Source: Flavobacterium sp. MC2016-06 (GTDB taxonomy: Bacteria > Bacteroidota > Bacteroidia > Flavobacteriales > Flavobacteriaceae). From it: a DNA stretch of 64,000 nucleotides. This document shows, one piece after another, positions 54,727-61,875 of this stretch. The position numbers were made by a program, and so were the translations under genes. Location of the stretch: NCBI RefSeq assembly GCF_009711165.2, contig NZ_WMID02000001.1, positions 248,001-312,000 on the forward strand. Direction: 5' to 3'. The first letter of the stretch is position 1. Every line of letters starts with the position of its first letter. The notes under the pieces are model-generated. The model did no database searches. It was not told where the DNA came from and was given only the letters and a program-made list of their open reading frames with translations.

Positions 54727-54900
54727 CATTTTTTGATTGTTTTTTTATAAAAAACTAATGTAAAGACAAAATGTAGTTTACGATGATGCTTTTTTGAATT
54801 ATGAGATCAAGAAATGAATCAATTTTTAACTTTGGTTTAAGAACAATGACTAAAGCTGACATTCGCAAGCTGTAGTTGCTAAATGTAAAATAAAAAAACT

Positions 54901-54963
54901 TCTGATTTCTTTGGGATTTTTTAATTGCAGCCGTTCAGCGCGGGGTATTTTAATTTACTCCGT
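54901..54963. mobile_element. Possible tiny IS6 scar
   Basis: TTCAGCGCGGGGTATTTTAA (from 54934) matches the IS6 relic at 13562 in about 25 of 30 bases. TCTGATTTCTTTGGGATTT before it resembles the right end of the element at 51.7 kb. It is too short to be certain. The rest of the gap 54727-55094 holds nothing else I recognise. Confidence 0.3.
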
Positions 54964-55094
54964 AACTCTTTCTTTTTGCTTAGAAGATTGGTTTTATTTT
55001 ATATGTTTTTTTGAGTTCTTTTAAACTGTTTCTGAATTTATTTCTGCACTGTATTTTTAACAGTGCTGTGCATTGTCATAAAAAGATAAAATTT

Positions 55095-55102
55095 TAAATT
55101 TG
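55095..55102 (+). promoter_or_regulatory. Promoter -7 box before the 81-residue gene
   Basis: TAAATTTG fits TAnnTTTG and lies 38 bases before the ATG at 55141. The upstream element is weak (ATTG only). Confidence 0.45.
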
Positions 55103-55140
55103 GTGTAGTAGATAAAGTTCTAACCAGCCAGTCTTTCACC

Positions 55141-55386
55141 ATGGAAAAAGCAATACAATTAAAAGTGAGAAAAGATTTGGATCCCCGCCAGCAGCTCACC
55201 GTTATTAAATTAAAAGGAAGCCTTATCTCCAGAGGTTATACCCAAATTATCCATATACTGGATCAGGACGAGGATTATCATATTAATACCTTTGAAACCG
55301 CGGCCGAGAACCGCAGTGAAGCCCAGCAGTACATAGAGGCTTTTATCAACGCAGAGAACCTTGCCGATACGATTTCCATCAAATAA
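55141..55386 (+). CDS. Small hypothetical protein, 81 residues
   Basis: Soluble, charged, without signal peptide (VRKDLDPRQQLTVIKLKGSL, YIEAFINAENLADTI). Its base composition (more G+C) differs clearly from flanking DNA. It has its own promoter-like box. No family recognised; the coding signal is good but the function is unknown. Confidence 0.62.
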   Translation: MEKAIQLKVRKDLDPRQQLTVIKLKGSLISRGYTQIIHILDQDEDYHINTFETAAENRSEAQQYIEAFINAENLADTISIK

Positions 55387-55464
55387 TACTGCTGTGCAAG
55401 GTGCCGGCCGCTGTACAAAAATACTCCGGATCGACCTTGGATATTTAAGATCGTCGATGTAATC

Positions 55465-55940
55465 CTATAAAAAAACGGTAATGATAAGGTTTTTTATTGG
55501 TGTTAAATCTGCATTAAAATTTTCTCTGAGAAGCTTTAGTATTATGGACTCCGCCATGAGCTGGCTTATACCTTGTGAGTTCATCTTCTTCAAACTCATC
55601 ACGGCCAGTCTACCCAATTTCGAATTCCCTGCCGGAGGGATTATCCTTATCTGGTTCACTGGTTTGAAAAGGGTCGCTTTGTTCCTTATTGCTCGAGAGT
55701 ATACAAATCAGTTTTAAACCCTTCAGATGGGGCCATGGTCTCTTATATCCTCTTGGGTGTCCTTCTTGGTGATATCTTTGGATGCGCACCCGGGTTCATT
55801 ATCAAGGTTCTCTGAATCATAAGTGCTGCCCTCTGGAACGATTCTTTTTGGGTCTGTGCTTGCGTTTTGAAAATTTCAGTTATCCAAAGGGTAATTTTGT
55901 GGCGCGTCTGAATTTGTCGTTTGACCTTTGTCAAATTTAA
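55465..55940 (-). pseudogene. Decayed coding region on the minus strand
   Basis: Minus-strand frames read like protein but are broken. From right to left: DKGQTTNSDAPQNYPLDN, a stop, then NASTDPKRIVPEGSTYDSEN to DIRDHGPI and a stop; further on SSNKEQSDPFQTSEPDKDNP, and after a one-base shift RLAVMSLKKMNSQGISQLMA. The last piece is open from 55659 to 55465. It could be one or two small genes with stops and a frameshift. No family is recognised. Confidence 0.35.
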
Positions 55941-56110
55941 AGAGGATAGTAATAATTTTTTTACAGAATAATAGTGAGAATTTATAAAATTAGGGGTCAG
56001 GTAATCAGGCGGGTAAGTGCCGGTATTATATACAATAGAAGATGCTGATCACCGAGTTTTTTAGGTTTAATATTATTTTTTGGAGCTTTTTCCCGCTATA
56101 CGTTCCAATC

Positions 56111-56135
56111 TTTTGTGCCGAACCCCGGCACAAAA
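56111..56135. repeat. G+C-rich hairpin in a Flavobacterium-type intergenic repeat
   Basis: TTTTGTGCCG and CGGCACAAAA form a perfect 10-bp stem inside a longer stretch (about 56075-56180) much richer in G+C than its surroundings. I recall similar stretches from other flavobacterial genomes, but I cannot verify it here. Confidence 0.45.
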
Positions 56136-56217
56136 GGATTTCCACTGCTATCGGGGCTAGGGCTGCTGGAGGATCCCGGTTCTTTAGACTAATAAAAACA
56201 AGAAGGTTATATAAAAA

Positions 56218-56420
56218 ATGGCGTCAATTGTCTTCAATTGACGCCATCTGGCTTGTTTGTGACCTCGACGGGACAAATTTCTATACATTTTATGGAGGAT
56301 TTGAAGCGATTGGCTTACTATATCTAGTGTCTGTCTTTCATTGGCTTTATAAATTTGGTTTGGATGTCCTGTTGGGGATTGAAACAAAAATCTATTTGAT
56401 TTCTCAAAGATTTTAAAGAA
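56218..56420. repeat. Hairpin plus dispersed intergenic repeat (variant 2), second copy
   Basis: A 13-bp perfect stem (ATGGCGTCAATTG / CAATTGACGCCAT) is followed at 56258 by TTGTGACCTCGACGGGACAA and about 150 bases matching 47117-47280. In both copies the hairpin stems are different but the downstream element is the same, as if the element inserts after terminators. The frame at 56042-56416 is a by-product of this repeat. Confidence 0.65.
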
Positions 56421-56683
56421 AGTGATAATTTATTTTAGTAAAAAAAGACAAGCCTTAAATTTTGCGGTACGTGTGGTATTTCTAAAAAAACTTCACGTTT
56501 CAGCACAAAGTATGAATAGCTAACATTTCTTTAAAATTCTTCTTAACTTTTTGTGGCGTAAAAGATATCAAGTCCACATGTAAATACATGTTTTTCTACA
56601 GTTTGTTTTTGGTTTTAATATGAAAAAAAATAAAGTAAAAACGAACCAAACTCATTTTTTAATAAAGTATATGAAAAAAAGGT

Positions 56684-56755
56684 GCCAATTGAAGACAATT
56701 GGCGTCTTTTGGCTGCAGTGAAGGTTACTGAACAATTTAGAAACCATTTATTATT
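56684..56755. repeat. Hairpin plus short repeat fragment
   Basis: GCCAATTG and CAATTGGC pair around AAGA, then GTGAAGGTTACTGAACAATT repeats the element at 32541. The stem is close to the inverse of the one at 56218. The gap 56421-56941 otherwise holds nothing recognisable. Confidence 0.5.
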
Positions 56756-56941
56756 TTTTGTAATTAAAAATCAGGTAAAAATACTCTTACTTATCGTTTT
56801 TTAATTCAGTTACTTTGTGATCAACCAATTCATTATGAGTTTTAATCGTTGAGTCTAATATTTGCAGAGGGTTAATGAAAAGGTTTGATTTTCAGTTGTT
56901 TGTAAAGTATATATAAATCATTAACAATACTAAGACAAGTT

Positions 56942-57781
56942 ATGCAATCAGAATTTAGAATCTATACCATCGAAACTTTTAGAGATTATATAATGAATAC
57001 CCGTTTTTCCCGTAAAATATGGTTTTTACAAAATCATCATACATGGAGACCCAGTTATCACCATATCAGGCCAGGACGTGATGAACTCTACTGGCTTGAG
57101 TCGATGCGAACAAGCCATATCAGGGATAGGAAATGGGCTGACATTGGACAAAATATTACAACATTCCCTTCGGGCAAAATTGCCGTTTGTCGCCCTATAA
57201 ATAGAATTCCGGCAGGTATTGCGGGTGCCAATACGGGCGCAATATGCATAGAACACTTTGGTAATTTTGATATTGGCGGAGATGTCATGACCCAACAGCA
57301 TCGCGATATCATAATCGCTGTAAATGCTATTTTATGTATCAAGTTCGATATAGTTCCTTCTACACCTTTAATTGTTTATCATCATTGGTTCAATAGTTCG
57401 GGAAGAAGATTTAACCCAGAGACCATAAATTCAGGTGAGGTGCAGCTAAGAGCCTTACAAAAAAGCTGTCCCGGTACTAATTTCTTTTTGGAGGAAAGTA
57501 ATGATTTTAAAGGAAATACGCTACTGTCGGCAGAAAGTAACTTTTATCCTTTGATTCGTGACTATATAGCTAAAATGAATGATGACGATAATACTTCTGT
57601 AAGTATGCTTGTAACAGCTTCCGGACTCAATGTAAGAATAGGCCCGAATACTAGATTTGCGGTTAAAAGGGTGTTAATCCGAGGTACAATAGTTCAGGTA
57701 TATGAGCATGCAAATGGATGGAGCAGAGTCAGCCAAAACCAACAGGAATGGGTGAATTCGACCTATTTAAAAAACGCTTAA
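56942..57781 (+). CDS. N-acetylmuramoyl-L-alanine amidase with C-terminal SH3 domain
   Basis: 279 residues. Residues about 25-185 show an amidase_2 pattern: QNHHTWRPSYHHI, IGQNITTFPSGKI, and RPINRIPAGIAGANTGAICI. VYHHWFN supplies another His and LQKSCPGTNFF the final Cys/Pro-Gly, as in T7-lysozyme-like zinc amidases. Residues about 218-278 form a bacterial SH3 domain (ASGLNVRIGPNTRFAVKRVL, WVNSTYL). There is no signal peptide, unusual for a wall hydrolase. It is the first gene of the signal-less cluster leading to the window edge. Confidence 0.82.
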   Translation: MQSEFRIYTIETFRDYIMNTRFSRKIWFLQNHHTWRPSYHHIRPGRDELYWLESMRTSHIRDRKWADIGQNITTFPSGKIAVCRPINRIPAGIAGANTGAICIEHFGNFDIGGDVMTQQHRDIIIAVNAILCIKFDIVPSTPLIVYHHWFNSSGRRFNPETINSGEVQLRALQKSCPGTNFFLEESNDFKGNTLLSAESNFYPLIRDYIAKMNDDDNTSVSMLVTASGLNVRIGPNTRFAVKRVLIRGTIVQVYEHANGWSRVSQNQQEWVNSTYLKNA

Positions 57782-58005
57782 ATCAATTGTAAACTACAGA
57801 TTTTAAATGAGATGGAGGTTTTAAATAATTGAACTACAAATAAGAAGAGTTGTTATTTATTTGCTGATAAATTTCATATTTATCATGAGATGTAGATTTC
57901 ATAATCTTACAAAAAAGTGCAGTCCCATTTTGACTGTTATGACATAAAATACCTCACTCATGACGCTAATTGCCTATTTGATACATTTTTTTTAATTTTT
58001 CTTAC

Positions 58006-58145
58006 AATTAGACAATAGCTTTACTCTGAAAGAAAGTGCTGCATTTGAAAAAGAATCGAGAAAAAATTTAGATATAAAATTGAGTTTAGCACCAATCTTA
58101 GATCATAATGTTCAAAAGCTATTACCTAAATATAAAGAATATTAA
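58006..58145 (+). pseudogene. Short C-terminal gene remnant
   Basis: A frame without ATG reads LDNSFTLKESAAFEKESRKN and ends LLPKYKEY followed by TAA at 58143-58145. It is protein-like and directly precedes the gene at 58165. It may be the end of a lost neighbouring gene. Confidence 0.3.
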
Positions 58146-58164
58146 ACCATAAAACAAACATAAT

Positions 58165-58743
58165 ATGAATAATCTACAAGAACACCACAAGAAAAACTTT
58201 GAGGAAGTAAATGAACGTTTAGGATTGACTTCTGAAAATGAAGTATTAAAATCATTAAGCAATGATATTTTAGCAAAAAAAGATACTATTGTCTTTGGAG
58301 CTGACGAAGCGAGCTGTGATATAGTTGGTAAAGTTATACCAGTTCCTCACATAGCAGAACTTAAAAGACTATCAGGTGTACCGTCTGATGGCGATGACAC
58401 TCATGTTCAATACGTTGAAAAACCAGCAGTTAAGTATAATAGTAGTAAGAATATTAGCGATAGTGAAAAAGAAGATATTGCAAAAGCAGCAACAGCTTAT
58501 ATTTTAGGCGATCCTGAGAAGGTTAAAGATTATGAGGATGCTATTAATGATACTCTGTTTCCAGGCAAGGCAGTATTATTTTCTGTTGAGAATTTATATG
58601 TTAAAAATGGACAGACTGTTGTTTTTGGATCGACTGGAGAACCAGAAATTTACAATTTTGGGACCATCACTATTGAGAAGGGTGGGCAGCTGTCTGTGGT
58701 TGGAAATATCCAATTAACATGCCAGTTATTTACACAATTATAA
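58165..58743 (+). CDS. Hypothetical protein, first of the collagen-like group
   Basis: 192 residues, soluble, no signal peptide. Residues 1-130 are helical and charged; residues about 135-190 form beta strands (AVLFSVENLYVKNGQTVVFG, GTITIEKGGQLSVVGNIQL), like the short beta-helix or carbohydrate-contact modules that precede Gly-rich tails. It lies 27 bases before the first collagen-like gene. No family recognised. Confidence 0.68.
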   Translation: MNNLQEHHKKNFEEVNERLGLTSENEVLKSLSNDILAKKDTIVFGADEASCDIVGKVIPVPHIAELKRLSGVPSDGDDTHVQYVEKPAVKYNSSKNISDSEKEDIAKAATAYILGDPEKVKDYEDAINDTLFPGKAVLFSVENLYVKNGQTVVFGSTGEPEIYNFGTITIEKGGQLSVVGNIQLTCQLFTQL

Positions 58744-58770
58744 TCTAAATAATCTTAAATTTTAAACAAA

Positions 58771-59439
58771 ATGGAAAATACTAAAGAGACTAGAAATACT
58801 ATAGAATTTATATCTGCAAATCCTACTAGTCCAGCAACTAGCGGAACTAATGGACCAGTTGGACCAAGTGGAGGTAATGGATCCCCTGCAACATATACTT
58901 ATGACGGAGGTAGTTGCACACATAATTGCTCAGGTCCAGCCACCAGAGGTTCAGAAGGAGGACGGGGTGGTACAGGCTTAAATGGTACTAATGGGCATAA
59001 CGGAGTTCCGGGTCCTATCAGTATGTGTTATCTTGGTGAAATTAGAGGTGATGTTACAATTGTTGTCGGAGCAGGGAATGGACAAACTGGTGGTAACGGC
59101 GGTAATGGCGGGCAAGGAGGAAGAGGAGGCTTTGGTGGTGCCTGGAATCCTGATGGTTATACTGATATAAGAAACAGCTGTAATGATGGAAAAAATGCAC
59201 CGGATGGACCTCAGGGGCCTCAGGGTCAAGGTGGTACAGGTGGTAATGCAGGTAATGCCGGGGCAGGAGCTCAGATAGTACTTTCTTACATCTCTACAGG
59301 TTCTGAGAATATATCACATAATGTTATCAATAGTCAACCTGGCGCAGCTGGTAGAGGTGGTGATGTAGGAGGTGCTAATGGGCTTCCAGGGAGGGTAGGT
59401 ACGCCTTCTATAATTACGCAAAGGCCTTTAAATCCCTAA
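58771..59439 (+). CDS. Collagen-like glycine-rich protein 1
   Basis: 222 residues with long Gly-X-Y tracts: GTNGPVGPSGGNGSP, GSEGGRGGTGLNGTNGHNG, GNGQTGGNGGNGGQGGRGG and GPQGPQGQGGTGGNAGNAG. A short beta insertion (EIRGDVTIVVGAG) and four scattered Cys interrupt them. No signal peptide or membrane anchor. It is paralogous in plan to the next gene and should form a rod-like or disordered filament. Confidence 0.8.
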   Translation: MENTKETRNTIEFISANPTSPATSGTNGPVGPSGGNGSPATYTYDGGSCTHNCSGPATRGSEGGRGGTGLNGTNGHNGVPGPISMCYLGEIRGDVTIVVGAGNGQTGGNGGNGGQGGRGGFGGAWNPDGYTDIRNSCNDGKNAPDGPQGPQGQGGTGGNAGNAGAGAQIVLSYISTGSENISHNVINSQPGAAGRGGDVGGANGLPGRVGTPSIITQRPLNP

Positions 59440-59510
59440 TTTTTTTTAAATAATATCCGGATGCTTAATGTATCCGGTACCTTTTTAAATAACAATAATT
59501 TTGATGTATT

Positions 59511-60242
59511 ATGATAGTCAATGGTATAAATTATAGTATTTATATATCTGCAAAAGATGGATTAAATGGCACTAACGGACTTAATGGTATTGAGGGAGCA
59601 TCTGGTCCTAATGGTATTGATGGCTCACGCAGCGGAGGCTGGTTTCCAAGATGTACTTGTGCCACAAATGGCAAACTAGGACTTAATGGCAAAGATGGAG
59701 TTATAGGAAGCGATGGTACACCTGGTTTAGATGCACCTGTCAGTTTTGTTATGACTGTTGTTGATTTTGTCATTACTGGTTCTGAACTTAATATTTTTAG
59801 TCAGGCAGGTAATGGAGGTAATGGCGGAAACGGCGGAAACGGCGGTAATGGCGGAAACGGCGGTAATTCAGGAATAAATATAGACAGATGCCTTGACAAT
59901 AACTCTTGTCCTTTTGCTACAGGAGGTAATGGAGGTAATGGGGGTAATGGTGCTACAGGAGGTAATGGTGCTACTGGGGGCAATGCTGGTAATGTTATAG
60001 TGTATTACTACAATTATTCTACTGATATGAGTAAGATGACCTTGGGAACTAATCCGGGAAGGGGAGGACAGGGAGGTCTTCCAGGAAATTTTGGAAATCC
60101 TGGGAATGGCGGTACTAATGAAGGTGGCTCGTCACATGCTTCGAGCGGTTTTCCCGGAGGAAATTCGGGCGGAGGAAATCCTGCAGAAAACGGAACTCAG
60201 GGAAAAGTTACTTTACTTAAAAAAAACAAAATAATATTATGA
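59511..60242 (+). CDS. Collagen-like glycine-rich protein 2
   Basis: 243 residues. Gly-X-Y tracts (GTNGLNGIEGASGPNGIDG, GLNGKDGVIGSDGTPG) flank a beta strand segment (FVMTVVDFVITGSELNIFSQ) and a tract of GNGGNGGNGG repeats encoded by 9-base tandem repeats at about 59811-59865, a likely length-variable site. WFPRCTCATN and CLDNNSC add four Cys. Its stop overlaps the lipase-fold gene by 4 bases (ATGA), so the two are translationally coupled. Confidence 0.8.
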   Translation: MIVNGINYSIYISAKDGLNGTNGLNGIEGASGPNGIDGSRSGGWFPRCTCATNGKLGLNGKDGVIGSDGTPGLDAPVSFVMTVVDFVITGSELNIFSQAGNGGNGGNGGNGGNGGNGGNSGINIDRCLDNNSCPFATGGNGGNGGNGATGGNGATGGNAGNVIVYYYNYSTDMSKMTLGTNPGRGGQGGLPGNFGNPGNGGTNEGGSSHASSGFPGGNSGGGNPAENGTQGKVTLLKKNKIIL

Positions 60243-61855
60243 AAGATAGTGATACATCATTACAGGTCTTAATGGTACAACTGGCTTCACAGGCCGTCTT
60301 GCCTACTCTTGTTACATCAGGACCACAGTTGCCAACTGGTTGGGTAAGACTAACTACTTTTTCCAGCAGGGCATTAGGAACTGTTGTACCTGTGCAGGGG
60401 TTTTTATCTGTTGGGCCTTTTAATGAAGATGGTGATCTTTCAGTCGCATTATCTCTTGGTATTACCTGGAATGGATTTTCTCAAAATAATTTATTGGGGT
60501 TTCCTGTTCCAGGTATTGACCTTAGAGCGCTACCATCAAGGGTTATAGGCAAAAATGCACGACCATCTGATATTCGACCAATGGTATTATCTGTATTTGC
60601 AGATGCTTATATCAACGCACAAAATGTTATATGGGAAAGTCTAACTTTTATTAAAGACGAATATAGTGACTTACCGTTTTATATAACCGGCATGGGGCTA
60701 GGTGCACCGATAGCGCAAATTTGTTCATTGGACTTTAAAAGTGGAAATGTAGGTCCTAATAAACAAGATCCTCCTGCACAACTGGCAGAAGGATATACTT
60801 TTTCTACACCGGCATTTACAAATATTGAATTTCAGGCTTTTTATAATTCATTGATAACCAATAAAAATATGCCAGCGCAGTATGCTATTAGTGCAGCAAC
60901 GCCAAGCATCAGAGCTGATTTTTTCCCTTTAAATGATGGTTACTTTGCACTTGGGGCAATACAGTATATTAGTAATCTTGTTTTGCCTAAGTATGATGTT
61001 CCTTGGTGGAATCGCAGTGATGTTTATTATTTAAAGCAATTGGGAGGAGAACCAATAAACAATTTAGCTATTCCAGTTTCATTCTCAAACCTGCCTAATG
61101 GTTTTTCACAAAATATGGCCTTTGTATTATCATTATTGACGGCTGCAACTTATCAGTTGGCACAGCATCCTGAATCATTAATAAAATTAAATATAGCTCC
61201 TTACACACCGTACAAAACGATTGGTGACGGCACTAGTTTCGCGACCATTTTCCAAAGTCTGGATTCGGTTGTCGTGGCTTTTAGGGGGACAATAAGCTTT
61301 AAGGAGTATTACACTTATAATTGTCAGTCAATCTTTGCTAATGTTAGTTTTATTGAGGATCCAGGGGCAGTAGTACATGCTGGTACAGAAGCAATATATA
61401 ATCTGCCTATCAATAATTCAACAACAACATTATCTGCCGCATTAATAGCAGAACTCAAAACTATTGCACCGGGTAAAAAACTGTATATAACTGGCCATGA
61501 TATAGGTGGCGCAGTAGCCAGCCTTGCAGCAATGGATTATGCAATGAGCAAATACGGCTTTGATGTAACAGCTTTATACACTTTTGGGAGTACCTTATTT
61601 TCTAATATTATCTTTAGAAATTATTTTAACGATGAAGTTGGAGCCTATAGTTATCAGCTATTAAGGCTTAATGATAGATTGTCTAACGCAATTGAAAGAT
61701 TAGGATATTTTAGTTTAGCGAACCAGATAACGGTAAATGGGCGACTTGAAATAGAAGAATCTACCTTCCATTCACTGGCAGGTTATATTAATCTTTTAAA
61801 TCCATCCGGATCTTCTTCAATATCCCAAAAAGATTCTGATAGTGAATCTCTATAG
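60239..61855 (+). CDS. Tandem lipase-3-fold protein with altered nucleophile elbows
   Basis: 538 residues containing two class-3-lipase-like halves. The second (residues about 325-520) has the oxyanion region SVVVAFRGTISFKEY, the elbow YITGHDIGGAVASLAAMDYA with Asp421 where lipases have Ser, and a His in STFHSLAGY. The first half shows the related elbow YITGMGLGAPIAQICSLDF with Met152 in the same position. Neither half has the Ser nucleophile. An Asp nucleophile as in epoxide hydrolases, or a non-catalytic binding role, are the two options. No signal peptide. Confidence 0.72.
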   Translation: MKDSDTSLQVLMVQLASQAVLPTLVTSGPQLPTGWVRLTTFSSRALGTVVPVQGFLSVGPFNEDGDLSVALSLGITWNGFSQNNLLGFPVPGIDLRALPSRVIGKNARPSDIRPMVLSVFADAYINAQNVIWESLTFIKDEYSDLPFYITGMGLGAPIAQICSLDFKSGNVGPNKQDPPAQLAEGYTFSTPAFTNIEFQAFYNSLITNKNMPAQYAISAATPSIRADFFPLNDGYFALGAIQYISNLVLPKYDVPWWNRSDVYYLKQLGGEPINNLAIPVSFSNLPNGFSQNMAFVLSLLTAATYQLAQHPESLIKLNIAPYTPYKTIGDGTSFATIFQSLDSVVVAFRGTISFKEYYTYNCQSIFANVSFIEDPGAVVHAGTEAIYNLPINNSTTTLSAALIAELKTIAPGKKLYITGHDIGGAVASLAAMDYAMSKYGFDVTALYTFGSTLFSNIIFRNYFNDEVGAYSYQLLRLNDRLSNAIERLGYFSLANQITVNGRLEIEESTFHSLAGYINLLNPSGSSSISQKDSDSESL

Positions 61856-61875
61856 AACCCTAAGTTTTATCTCTC

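Noticed and set aside
56042..56416. Open frame of 124 codons.
   Set aside because: It spans a hairpin repeat, a terminator stem and a dispersed repeat, and is not protein-like.
59540..59983. Minus-strand frames rich in Pro opposite the collagen-like gene.
   Set aside because: They are the antisense image of Gly-rich codons and have no independent coding signal.
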